Source: Pseudoalteromonas galatheae
GTDB taxonomy: Bacteria; Pseudomonadota; Gammaproteobacteria; Enterobacterales; Alteromonadaceae
Direction: 5' to 3'
Length of the DNA: 64,000 bases
Assembly: GCF_005886105.2 (NCBI RefSeq)
Contig: NZ_PNCO02000001.1
Location: 865,001-929,000, forward strand
This document shows, one piece after another, positions 27,068 through 36,033 of this stretch. The stretch's first letter is position 1, and each line of letters opens with the position of its first letter. The position numbers and the translations under genes are program-made. The notes below the pieces were generated by a model that was not told the origin of the DNA, searched no databases, and saw nothing but the letters and a program-made list of their open reading frames with translations.

Positions 27068-27994
27068 ATGACGTTATTACCTCCTAATCACACTTTGCTG
27101 CAACGGCGATTGCAGCAAAGTGTTGCCGTGAGTGACGATATTCATACGGGTATCTCAAGGTTATCTGGGTTCAAGGCCGAGCCGCACGACAACTTGCTGA
27201 TGTGGCTCGTTTGGGAGTATGGCTTAGAGGCTATTTTGCCCTACAGCCAAGATCTTCGCGAAACCCTCAAAGAAGGTCTGGTTTGGCAGCGACTTCGTGG
27301 TACACCAAAAAGTGTAGACATCGCGCTCAATTGGCTCAACTTTGACGAGGCTGAGCTTGAGGTTGATAAACCCGGACGCCACTTTTATCGCTATCAATTG
27401 GCATCTGGCAAAATTCCAGGGAACAAGGCGCTTAAAGATATACATCAGCTGCTTGGACTATCTGCCCCAGTAAGAGCCAAACTCTCACGTATTTATCATG
27501 GTTATGATGTGCGTGAACTGAAGTTGTCTCAAAGTGGTTTTGGAGCGCTTCTATCTGATGTTTCTGGCGTACCATTTCATGATGGCGATAACACGCTATG
27601 CAAAGTCAGCTTTGGCCGCAGCCATCAGCACGGTGTGAGTCATAACGTGACGAATGCCGCTGCACACCTCAGTAGAACACATAGTCAGCGCAGTCATTAC
27701 CTCACCACAAAACGCTTGAGTGAATACAAGCTCAGCGACAAAGAGCCTTCACAACTGCCCGTGAGCTCAGCCAGAATTAGGCTGCTTTCACAGCATCGGG
27801 TGTGGTCAACACGCTCGTGGCAGGGCGAGTGGCAACAAAGCTGGACTAAAGCCGACGCGTTTATCGGTGATCCGCTTCATGCAACGACTGTACATTGGCA
27901 ACATCGTCAAATGATGCCGCTCTCAGCTGCGCTCGCGACCACTGGACGGCTTAATGTTCATTGTAGTCGTTTCCAAGTGGTACTCCCAGAATAG
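27068..27994 (+). CDS. tail protein I (gpI), paralogue 3 (divergent)
   Basis: 308 aa. The gpI fold is recognisable by position and by DNLLMWLVWEYGLEAILPYS and LRGTPKSVDIALNWLNFDEA, which stand for the PWLAW and KGT...AL motifs of the other copies; the SVDEWD and EWWQ motifs are missing. It has a His/Arg/Ser-rich extension over the last 140 residues (VSHNVTNAAAHLSRTHSQRS). Divergence suggests that module 3 docks a different kind of fibre, and the fibre that follows is indeed much larger. Confidence 0.82.
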   Translation: MTLLPPNHTLLQRRLQQSVAVSDDIHTGISRLSGFKAEPHDNLLMWLVWEYGLEAILPYSQDLRETLKEGLVWQRLRGTPKSVDIALNWLNFDEAELEVDKPGRHFYRYQLASGKIPGNKALKDIHQLLGLSAPVRAKLSRIYHGYDVRELKLSQSGFGALLSDVSGVPFHDGDNTLCKVSFGRSHQHGVSHNVTNAAAHLSRTHSQRSHYLTTKRLSEYKLSDKEPSQLPVSSARIRLLSQHRVWSTRSWQGEWQQSWTKADAFIGDPLHATTVHWQHRQMMPLSAALATTGRLNVHCSRFQVVLPE

Positions 27995-28020
27995 CACTCC
28001 TCAAATAAATGGAATTCTCA

Positions 28021-28569
28021 ATGCAATCATCACAATTTGCCTCTGTTGTATGGACAACACAGGGGCTTGCCAAATTGACGCAGGCGCTAGAGCAAGGACA
28101 AGCTTTTGCGTTGACGCATTTGTCCGCAGGAAGCGCAGGTTATATCGCGTCTCACTTGCAAACGCAGTTACGACAAGAGCGCCAAAAGGTCCCGATATTA
28201 CAGGCGGAGCAACTCACTGCAACACAAGTGCGTTTTAGTGCAGTGTTTGAGGGGGAAGCTGATTACCCAGTTAAAGAATTAGGAATTTGGTCTGGCAGCA
28301 CTTTAGTTGCGGTATATAGCGCAGGGGGTGAAGTGCTGAATCATAAAAGCAAAGACGTAGCCTGGTTAGAGGTTATTTCGCTTAACCTAGCAGCGCTGCC
28401 TTCACAGCAAGTCAGTTTTGAAACTGGCGTGCTTAACACCAATATTTTTATGGCAGAAGAGCTGGCTACATCTGTTTATGCACATCTTAGACAAGGTAAA
28501 AGTCTAATTCAGCAAGCTAACCAAACCATGCAACTGGCGATGCGCCTTCGCAAAGCAAACATAGGATAA
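28021..28569 (+). CDS. fibre connector / tail-collar protein (DUF3751-like), module 3
   Basis: 182 aa from the ATG at 28021; an ATG at 28009 is also possible. Motifs: VVWTTQGLAKLTQALEQGQA, AGYIASHLQTQLRQERQKVP and YPVKELGIWSGSTLVAVYSA. It is more divergent than the connectors of modules 1, 2 and 4. The C-terminal helix (HLRQGKSLIQQANQTMQLAM) probably trimerises. It lies 3 bases before the large fibre gene. Confidence 0.82.
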   Translation: MQSSQFASVVWTTQGLAKLTQALEQGQAFALTHLSAGSAGYIASHLQTQLRQERQKVPILQAEQLTATQVRFSAVFEGEADYPVKELGIWSGSTLVAVYSAGGEVLNHKSKDVAWLEVISLNLAALPSQQVSFETGVLNTNIFMAEELATSVYAHLRQGKSLIQQANQTMQLAMRLRKANIG

Positions 28570-28572
28570 TAC

Positions 28573-31356
28573 ATGACCATAGAATCACAACTTGCTCAGT
28601 TGCAACAAGCTGCAACAGAGCAAACCGAAGCAAGTGTTCAACTTGCCAATAATATCACCGAAGGCTTACAGGAAATTGATCAAGTTAAGCAAGATATTGC
28701 CCAAACCTATCAAACGGTTAATCAGAACAATCAAGCGCTGAATGATTGGCAAACTCAGTCTGGCAGCGTCAACCTCAAAGATTTAAACGGCAACAGCCAT
28801 ACATTGCCAACACTTAAATCACTGATTGCAGATGCGCAAAGCATTAACCCGCATCCCCATGTAATGACCAAAGCCCAGTTTGATGCACTACGCGACATGC
28901 GTAAACAGCAGTATGCGGGGTCAGGGTTTATTGAGTGGGGTAAGCATAATTACCATTCAAACAATGTAAAAGTGAATGAAGGAATTTGGCAGTATGTGGC
29001 GCCCTCAGCAAAAAATAAGCTGATTATGGGTGAAGCTGCATCAAATAGAATTGCAGGCATCTCTAACACAATATATCCGGTTGTGAATATCGACGGGGTT
29101 ACACATCATGTGTCTAAAGTCGCGCACACTAGCACTCAATCTATTTTGAAATTTCCCTTTGCACCCGACGGCACCAAAACCTATGACTCAGCGTCTGGCA
29201 CCGTAACCCAGCATAATAATGCTGAAGCCGCATTTGCAGCAGAAACCGAGACCAATAAGGTTATCACCTCTCGTAAAGACTTAGTATTCCTGGAGTCTTG
29301 GCATGAGAAAATTGCTGATAAAGACGTCGTGTATCCACTCGGTAATGTGCAATATGGTGCAAATAACTATAAGGGCATTGCCCTTCGCAATAACCTCGTT
29401 GCTCAGGGGTACTCCGCATTTGGTGAATGGGATACTGGTACAAAGGGATATGGCGTTAAATGGTCATCGCTAACGGAGCCGCAAAAGGCTATTTTCCTTG
29501 GAGAGCCTGAGCATAATATTTATTACGACCCAGAAGCCAAAGCGTATATTCAGGTTAGGTATCGTGTGAGGGTTGTTGAGGGTATGGGGACTATATGGAG
29601 CTACGAAGGGCGAAGTATAACTCCACAAATCGAGAGCTTCCTTGGCTATTTAGGGGAAGGTAACAGAGCTCTTTCGCGTATACAGACTCGAGGGAAATTA
29701 GATGATGTTATCGATTGGGGAACGGTTAGTTCGGGAGAATATGTTAATGGTTATGTTAGTAAAAATTCGCAATATGAAATATTCAATGATAGAGACAGTT
29801 CTCAATGGGTACCGCGGTACAATCAAAATAGAGAATGTGCTTATAACAATTTATGCTTTGCAATACCGATAGCCCTTGTACAGCGTTTAAACCAAGGGGC
29901 ATATCATCCTAGTTTCAATCCAATGGGATGTGGTAATTTTACGCGTCCAGATGGTAATGGTATAACGCGTTGGTATAGGCCCAAGTTTTCAAATGTAGAG
30001 CCTACGTCTACTGTAGAATGCTTTACGCTGGATTACGGAAATCCAGACCACATGGCTGGCGCGCCAGCTCGAGGCAGCTGGAAATCCTTTGGTTCTATAG
30101 TGGGGGGGAGCGTTAATTCAGGCCGGCCTGATCAGTACAAATATCATGACGCCATCTACGCAGGCCAAGTGGAAGATTTGCGTCTCAGTGCTAAGAAGTT
30201 GAATGTAAATGTTCTTCGTGAAAATGAAATGTACAAAGCGATTGCTGGTAAATTTCGAGGAAAAGGCAAAACTTTATTTACAAAGTTCAAAGCGCTTCAT
30301 AAAGGTTACTACAGAGGTTCAAACCCGCAAAATGCAGTCTTTCGGAAAGGAGCAGATGGTTCGGCGATAGATTTTTACGGAAATGATTTTCCAAAAAATA
30401 CTCCTGTTATGGTTTGGCAACCGGCCACAGGAACAACACTTTATGGCCGTATCTCTACATCTAACTCACATATGATGTTAGCAAGTGGGTCGCATAATCT
30501 TGAGAGTGGCAAACATATTCATCCCCTCGAAAGAGTAGGTCTAAATCAATCTGATATTTGTTATTTTGCCGAAGTATCAATGCTACCTGCTGAGTTCGAC
30601 TCTCTCTCTTGGATTGATATTGTTGGCAGCCCTGAAAATATCGCTGCAACCTTCCCTAATGGTGTGGTTGGACAGTGGATCCCTGAAACTCCGGATGGAA
30701 CATCAAAGAGCTATTCATTCAACAAAAAATTGATTGCTCCATATCATCGTTGTTTGACTGGAGATTTTGGTCAAACATGGACGTCTGAAAGTTTCACAAT
30801 TGAGTATATTCCAAATAGTATTCGTAAACCTCATAACACAGAAGACGTCGCACTATATTGTTATGCCGCTAACGCTTCAGTTTCAGAGCCAGAGGCTAAT
30901 TCTAAAATACGAGGAAATGTTGGGGGGGTATACGCATCAACGCACTCTAGTCCACGAGAAGGTAATAAGTTGACGAGCTCCTTAACAGAGTTAGTAGGAA
31001 AAGCAACGCTAGACCCTGCTCAAGAGTTTGCTGGAGAGATTAAAGGCTATAGGTTGGTAGAAGGCAAGCTAAACGCCAGTTATAAATACCAGCCTAAACA
31101 CGATGAGATCAATATCCCTGCTCAAGAAAACCAATCGCCTCTCGTTAAAGCGCTTTATTCTGTTACAGAAAAAAATGGCTTACTTTACCTTCAATTCCAC
31201 GGTGCAGAGTTAAAGCATAATGGCACTGACTGGGGCGATGACCAAACGATCCCAATTATCGATGGCGAAAACACCAAAACCGATCTCAATGGCAATACCG
31301 TCAAAGTGTTCTGCCATCACACCCTATTCCCAATAGGAATTGCACATAATGGATAA
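28573..31356 (+). CDS. large tail fibre protein 3 (927 aa)
   Basis: By far the largest fibre of the cluster. Residues 1-60 form a coiled coil; at about residues 95-130 it has HPHVMTKAQFDALRDMRKQQ and GFIEWGKHN, a segment I associate with phage fibres from Vibrio-type hosts. The rest is a long, Tyr/Asn/Gly-rich beta region without recognised catalytic motif, and it becomes more AT-rich from about 29,700. It probably contacts a different receptor from those bound by fibres 1 and 2. It overlaps the start region of the next gene. Confidence 0.8.
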   Translation: MTIESQLAQLQQAATEQTEASVQLANNITEGLQEIDQVKQDIAQTYQTVNQNNQALNDWQTQSGSVNLKDLNGNSHTLPTLKSLIADAQSINPHPHVMTKAQFDALRDMRKQQYAGSGFIEWGKHNYHSNNVKVNEGIWQYVAPSAKNKLIMGEAASNRIAGISNTIYPVVNIDGVTHHVSKVAHTSTQSILKFPFAPDGTKTYDSASGTVTQHNNAEAAFAAETETNKVITSRKDLVFLESWHEKIADKDVVYPLGNVQYGANNYKGIALRNNLVAQGYSAFGEWDTGTKGYGVKWSSLTEPQKAIFLGEPEHNIYYDPEAKAYIQVRYRVRVVEGMGTIWSYEGRSITPQIESFLGYLGEGNRALSRIQTRGKLDDVIDWGTVSSGEYVNGYVSKNSQYEIFNDRDSSQWVPRYNQNRECAYNNLCFAIPIALVQRLNQGAYHPSFNPMGCGNFTRPDGNGITRWYRPKFSNVEPTSTVECFTLDYGNPDHMAGAPARGSWKSFGSIVGGSVNSGRPDQYKYHDAIYAGQVEDLRLSAKKLNVNVLRENEMYKAIAGKFRGKGKTLFTKFKALHKGYYRGSNPQNAVFRKGADGSAIDFYGNDFPKNTPVMVWQPATGTTLYGRISTSNSHMMLASGSHNLESGKHIHPLERVGLNQSDICYFAEVSMLPAEFDSLSWIDIVGSPENIAATFPNGVVGQWIPETPDGTSKSYSFNKKLIAPYHRCLTGDFGQTWTSESFTIEYIPNSIRKPHNTEDVALYCYAANASVSEPEANSKIRGNVGGVYASTHSSPREGNKLTSSLTELVGKATLDPAQEFAGEIKGYRLVEGKLNASYKYQPKHDEINIPAQENQSPLVKALYSVTEKNGLLYLQFHGAELKHNGTDWGDDQTIPIIDGENTKTDLNGNTVKVFCHHTLFPIGIAHNG

Positions 31357-31366
31357 GGAGATTGTA

Positions 31367-32071
31367 ATGAATACTGAGGCTGAGAACCTCACGGCTGATG
31401 CAGTAGAGGCCTTAACGCTGAGCTATACGGACGTGCAAACAAAAATAATGCTGCGTCACCCTCAAAAGCAGATTGACGAAGCGCTACAACTTGCCATTGA
31501 GCAAGAAGAAGCAGCATATCGCGAGGCGCATGCCGCGTGGCAGACTGAAACGACAGAAGTGCAAGCACAGATAGCAGAGGCGCAAGCGCATAATGCCGCT
31601 AATCCAGATGAACTAATGCCTTTGCCGCAGCTACCAGCGGAGCCTATACTGGACTTGCAAGCGAGAAGAGCTTGTTATTGTGTTGAGCATGTGGAGGTGG
31701 ATTTAGCATTAACCACTGAAACTGTTGAATCGCGCATAGAGTACGACGATGAAGCGCGAGTGGCTTATCACCATCCAGCGACCATTTCGCATACTGAACA
31801 ACAAATTGCAGACACCAAACGTGAGCGCTTTAAAAGTCAGCGTGCAGCGAATGTGGCGTCAATCGCCGTTGAGGTTGACGGTCTGGTGTTTGATGGTGAT
31901 GAACAAAGTCAGCAACGTATGGTTCGAGCCATACTGCTGATGACAGACAGTGACATGCAGCGTTGGGTACTTGCCAATAACACTGTGGCCAATGTGACCA
32001 AAGCACAACTTACCCAAGCTTGCTTACTTGCCGCAGAGCAACAATCCGACCTTTGGATTGAATCTTACTAA
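31367..32071 (+). CDS. tail fibre assembly-like protein (module 3)
   Basis: 234 aa from the ATG at 31367, six bases after AAGGAG; an earlier in-frame ATG overlaps the fibre gene. It is very rich in Ala, Glu and Gln with a predicted long helix (QIDEALQLAIEQEEAAYREA) and a C-terminal region RFKSQRAANVASIAVEVDGL ... DSDMQRWVLANN. That region resembles the DUF4376-type domain of fibre-assembly proteins. It probably is the chaperone of the 927-aa fibre. Confidence 0.72.
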   Translation: MNTEAENLTADAVEALTLSYTDVQTKIMLRHPQKQIDEALQLAIEQEEAAYREAHAAWQTETTEVQAQIAEAQAHNAANPDELMPLPQLPAEPILDLQARRACYCVEHVEVDLALTTETVESRIEYDDEARVAYHHPATISHTEQQIADTKRERFKSQRAANVASIAVEVDGLVFDGDEQSQQRMVRAILLMTDSDMQRWVLANNTVANVTKAQLTQACLLAAEQQSDLWIESY

Positions 32072-32085
32072 ACCTCTACTTTCTC

Positions 32086-32112
32086 ACCGAGCTTAATTTT
32101 TAGCTCGGTTTC
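32086..32112 (+). terminator. weak terminator after module 3
   Basis: Stem ACCGAGCT/AGCTCGGT with an AT-rich loop, followed by TTCATTTCTTT. The interrupted U tract suggests partial termination. Confidence 0.55.
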
Positions 32113-32132
32113 ATTTCTTTAAGGAGCAGTCC

Positions 32133-32615
32133 TTGGCCACTTTAACACTTCAAGGCCGAAAGGCGCTTGCACGGCTAATGCAGCAGCAGGCTATTTATTT
32201 GGCATGGGGAAACGGTGAATCAAGTTGGGATAATACTTTACCGCCGACCCCTACCAATACCACACAACTCACCAATCTCATAGGTTATCGCAAGGCAAAG
32301 CAAATTCGCTTTTGTGAGCCGGATGAACAAGGCGAAATTCAGGTACCAACCGGAAAGTTCCGCTTAAGCGATACCGCCAGCCAACATCTATATTGCCAAT
32401 TCACCTACGACTTCGAAGATGGCTTAGGTGAGCATATTCGCGAGCTTGGCTTAATGCTTGGTACTACACTGAAAACAGGCGTTCCAGCTGGAAAATATTA
32501 CCTCTTACCAGACGAGGTTGCAGAGGCTGGTGAGCTTATTTTGCTTGAGCATCGCACGGCGCTATTTCGTGACCAAGGGGTACGCGAAACATTTGAGTTT
32601 GTGATCAGTTTTTAA
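32133..32615 (+). CDS. connector-like tail protein before the DUF4815 gene
   Basis: 160 aa, TTG start six bases after AAGGAG. It has LTLQGRKALARLMQQQAIYL at the N-terminus and EHIRELGLMLGTTLKTGVPA near the middle. The latter lines up with the EVGFYL-type motif of the four fibre connectors, so it is probably a distant connector that links a different receptor-binding complex to the baseplate. It starts a five-gene block that interrupts the four-module series. Confidence 0.68.
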   Translation: MATLTLQGRKALARLMQQQAIYLAWGNGESSWDNTLPPTPTNTTQLTNLIGYRKAKQIRFCEPDEQGEIQVPTGKFRLSDTASQHLYCQFTYDFEDGLGEHIRELGLMLGTTLKTGVPAGKYYLLPDEVAEAGELILLEHRTALFRDQGVRETFEFVISF

Positions 32616-32625
32616 GAAGAAAGCA

Positions 32626-34590
32626 ATGATAAAAGATTATTACCAGCAGTTTGATCCTGCAAAGCGTTACAGCCAGCTATTGTTTCGAGCGAGTAAAGGG
32701 TTGCAAAGTCGTGAACTTAACGACCTACAACTGCAGTCTCAGCACCATGTAAAAGGCATCGCTGATGTATTGATGAAAGATGGGGATGTGGTTAAGGGGG
32801 GCGAGGTGGTTATTGACCAAGCTCATGCCGTTGCAACCATTGGCGCATCCTCAGTATATTTACAGGGCGCGGTACATGAGGTCGACACCAAACAGCTAGC
32901 GATTGCGCTAAATAAACTCGAAATTGTCGGGGTGTGGTTAGCAAAGGAAGTGGTGACAGAGCTTGAAGATTCAACACTTAGAGATCCAGCCATTGGTGCA
33001 CACAATTTTGACGAAGCGGGTGCCGCGCGACTGAAAATCTCGGGCCGTTGGGGATTGAGCGACAGCCTTGACTATCCCAATAGCGACTTTTTTCCCGTTT
33101 ACCAAATCGATCATGGCACGCTTATAGTTAAACAGCCGCCGCCACAACTAGACTCAATTACCAGCGCACTTGCGCGTTACGACCGCGAGTCAAACGGCGG
33201 GAGTTATGTGGTGAGCGGGCTCAATGTTAGCTATCGAGAGAGCACGGCAAGCCACCAGCACTTTAATGTGCAAGAGGGAAAAGCGCATATCAATGGCTAT
33301 GAAATAGCGTTTAACACCGCACTGCCCGTTACGCTGCCGAACGATCCCGATGTACGAGAGGTGATCAATGAGCCGAGCCGATTTAGCGCCAATGCCCAAG
33401 GCGCTATGCGAGTCGATTTAGACTTTGCACCGGTGCAGCGCATTGATCAGGTGACCGCAGAGGTGAAAAAGCGAACCTCTCTGACTCGAGGCCACGCGCA
33501 AACCGGCCAAAACACCGATCCCTTTGATGATGACTCTGTGATTGAAATTTTGCAGATCTCGCAAGGTGGCATTGAATATCAGCAAGGTATCGACTTTATC
33601 TTTACCCGTAACCATATTAGCTGGCGCGATGGTGGCAATAAGCCAGCTTCAGGCACGTCGTATGACGTGGTTTATACCTATCGCCGACTTATTGAAGTTG
33701 ATGCCGACGAAACCGGATTTTGGCTCGAGCAACAGTTAAGCGAGGCTGAGGAAATGCTCGAAAATGGCCTTGTGGTTGTCGATTATCACTGGTTTATGCC
33801 ACGTATCGACCTGCTCATGCTTACCCCCAATGGCCAGATTGAGCGGATCAAAGGTGCACCCGACAGAATCAACCCGCAAGCGCCTTTAGTGCCTCATCAA
33901 CATCTGGGGCTTGCCCAAGTGCAGCAACACTGGGGGAGTGCGCCACCGCATATCCAAAATATTGCGATTGAAGCGGTACAAATGACAGATCTTGCGTTGA
34001 TGCAACAGCAGATCTCTGATTTATACCAATTGTTGGCCATTGAACGCCTACGTAACGATACCAATGCCCAGTCACCTGCGAGCAAATACGGCGTGTTTGT
34101 TGACCCGTTTTTAGATGACGATATGCGCGATATTGGACTTGGACAAAGCGCAGCTATTGTGGATGGCGAACTCATGCTGCCAATGGCCGCAGAAATAACT
34201 CAGTTTTCACAACCACAAGTCCAAACATTACCTTACGAACTCGAGGACGTCTTAGTACAAGAAAGCCGTACTGGGGAGATGAAAATTAATCCTTATATGG
34301 CATTTGAACCACTGCCTGCGGATGTCACGTTAACCCCAAGTGTTGACCATTGGACACAAACCCAGACTCAGTGGACAAGCCCTATTACACGCCGCTTAAC
34401 CCGTGGTGGTGGGCGCGTGCGTCGTGTTGTTGAACATACCACGACAGAACGAGTTGGTGTGCGCCGTCAGCAAGCCGAGTTCTTGCGCACTCGTTGGGTC
34501 AACTTTGCTATTTCTGGGTTTGATTCAGGTGAGCAATTGGACTCACTATTATTCGATGGCATTGAAATTATTTCAGAGGTGCAAGCATGA
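32626..34590 (+). CDS. DUF4815 phage tail protein
   Basis: 654 aa. The N-terminus (DYYQQFDPAKRYSQLLFRAS, then GLQSRELNDLQLQSQHHVKG) is the start of the DUF4815 family of phage structural proteins, which sit at the baseplate-fibre interface of large phage tails. A second part (residues ~400-650) has long helices and a basic strip near the C-terminus (ITRRLTRGGGRVRRVVEHTT). It overlaps the next gene by ATGA, so the two proteins are likely subunits of one assembly. Confidence 0.82.
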   Translation: MIKDYYQQFDPAKRYSQLLFRASKGLQSRELNDLQLQSQHHVKGIADVLMKDGDVVKGGEVVIDQAHAVATIGASSVYLQGAVHEVDTKQLAIALNKLEIVGVWLAKEVVTELEDSTLRDPAIGAHNFDEAGAARLKISGRWGLSDSLDYPNSDFFPVYQIDHGTLIVKQPPPQLDSITSALARYDRESNGGSYVVSGLNVSYRESTASHQHFNVQEGKAHINGYEIAFNTALPVTLPNDPDVREVINEPSRFSANAQGAMRVDLDFAPVQRIDQVTAEVKKRTSLTRGHAQTGQNTDPFDDDSVIEILQISQGGIEYQQGIDFIFTRNHISWRDGGNKPASGTSYDVVYTYRRLIEVDADETGFWLEQQLSEAEEMLENGLVVVDYHWFMPRIDLLMLTPNGQIERIKGAPDRINPQAPLVPHQHLGLAQVQQHWGSAPPHIQNIAIEAVQMTDLALMQQQISDLYQLLAIERLRNDTNAQSPASKYGVFVDPFLDDDMRDIGLGQSAAIVDGELMLPMAAEITQFSQPQVQTLPYELEDVLVQESRTGEMKINPYMAFEPLPADVTLTPSVDHWTQTQTQWTSPITRRLTRGGGRVRRVVEHTTTERVGVRRQQAEFLRTRWVNFAISGFDSGEQLDSLLFDGIEIISEVQA

Positions 34591-35783
34591 TCCAAGCAAA
34601 TACACGCGGTGAATTAGCAGGTCGATTTAAAGTGCCAAATAATGTTCCCGCTGGAACTAAACTGGTGCGATTTATTGGTAAGCAAGGTTCGGCAGGAAGC
34701 GCTAGTTATACAGGTAGTGGCGTGATTGAAGTGGAAACATTGAGGCGTGTAAATAACATTATTACTCAGCGTTTTGATCCACTCGCACAAACCTTTATTT
34801 TGGAGCAATCGCGATTTATTGCCGGTGTTGAATTATGGTTTACCGCCAAAGGACAGGAAACGGTTGAAGTACAAATTCGAGAAGTTGTACAAGGTATTCC
34901 TACGCAAACTGTGCTGGCAAGTAGCAAAATAAGCAGCGATGAGATAAAGCTAAATGACCAATCGACACTGTTTACCTTTACTCCAACCTTCTTAAATGCC
35001 GATCAGGAATATGCGTTGGTTGTGTTAACTGATGGGGCCGAGCACAGTGTTGCTATTGCAGAGCTCGGTAAGCTTGATCAGGCGCACAACTGGGTTACCT
35101 CTCAGCCGTATCAAGTAGGGGTGTTGTTATCATCAAGCAACGCTAGCACCTGGACGCCACATCAGGATAAAGATCTCACATTTAGGTTAAAAGCCGCCAA
35201 ATTCACAGAGCAAAGTAGGCGGATTGAACTCGGCGAGGTAGAGGTTGAACAAGTAACGGATTTAATGCTCTTAGCTGTAGTCCAGCGCCCAAGTGCAGAT
35301 ACCCAAGTTACCTTTGAACTCACGTATCCTACTGGCAGTAAAGAAAAAGTACTAAGCGTTCAAGAATGGCAACCAAGCACGCTTGGGGAAACCATAACAG
35401 GCAAGGTGAAGGTCGCTGCTGTATTGACGGGAACACCAAGCTTAACGCCAGTACTTTTTGCGGGCAGCCAGTGCGTTCATGGGCAAGTCGCGCAAACCGG
35501 AGACTATATTTCTCGCGAGCTGCGCTGCCGTTTAGGCGGTGATTTAACGGTGAGCTTTGAAGCGAATATTCAAAGCCACTCAGAAGTACAAGCCTTGATG
35601 CAAAAAGGGGATGTTTGGCTACCACTTGCACTAGATAGCAGTTCAGTGCTGAATGATGGTTGGCAGCAGTTCAACTACACCTTTAACGGTGTTGATACCG
35701 CCACGACACGCGTAAAATTAGTACTGAAGGGGACTCCGGCACAGCGCCCTAGAGTACGAAATCTACGTACATTTACCTTGTAG
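34587..35783 (+). CDS. tail protein coupled to the DUF4815 gene
   Basis: 398 aa, ATGA overlap with the DUF4815 gene. Beta-rich throughout (TKLVRFIGKQGSAGSASYTG, FDPLAQTFILEQSRFIAGVE). The phrase DPLAQTF is known to me from structural proteins that follow DUF4815 in phages, where the pair builds an adaptor for host binding. The C-terminal domain (SREL-CRLGGDLTVSFEANI) resembles a carbohydrate-binding fold by composition only. It acts outside the cell as part of the particle. Confidence 0.7.
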   Translation: MIQANTRGELAGRFKVPNNVPAGTKLVRFIGKQGSAGSASYTGSGVIEVETLRRVNNIITQRFDPLAQTFILEQSRFIAGVELWFTAKGQETVEVQIREVVQGIPTQTVLASSKISSDEIKLNDQSTLFTFTPTFLNADQEYALVVLTDGAEHSVAIAELGKLDQAHNWVTSQPYQVGVLLSSSNASTWTPHQDKDLTFRLKAAKFTEQSRRIELGEVEVEQVTDLMLLAVVQRPSADTQVTFELTYPTGSKEKVLSVQEWQPSTLGETITGKVKVAAVLTGTPSLTPVLFAGSQCVHGQVAQTGDYISRELRCRLGGDLTVSFEANIQSHSEVQALMQKGDVWLPLALDSSSVLNDGWQQFNYTFNGVDTATTRVKLVLKGTPAQRPRVRNLRTFTL

Positions 35784-35791
35784 GAGAAATT

Positions 35792-36013
35792 GTGGACATC
35801 AACCAATTTACTCCATTTCAGCAATATCCACTCCCTCACCCAGATAATCTACTTGAACAAGACGTACAGCGATTGATCAATGCGCTTAAGGCAATTGATG
35901 CAGATATCCACCAGCAGCAATTGGTACATCAACAAGCTCAAGTAGATATCGACAAGCGCTTCAGACGGCTTCGGCTAAATCAAGTGTTGGGTGAAACCCT
36001 GCTACCAATTTAA
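35792..36013 (+). CDS. small helical protein of the DUF4815 block
   Basis: 73 aa, GTG start after TAGGAG. It begins FTPFQQYPLPHPDNLLEQDV and continues as a coiled coil (QRLINALKAIDADIHQQQLV). It sits between the DUF4815-linked protein and a fibre gene, where a short N-terminal attachment protein for the fibre would be expected. It is too short for a firm assignment. Confidence 0.65.
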   Translation: MDINQFTPFQQYPLPHPDNLLEQDVQRLINALKAIDADIHQQQLVHQQAQVDIDKRFRRLRLNQVLGETLLPI

Positions 36014-36033
36014 AGGATTTATAAGAGGAAATT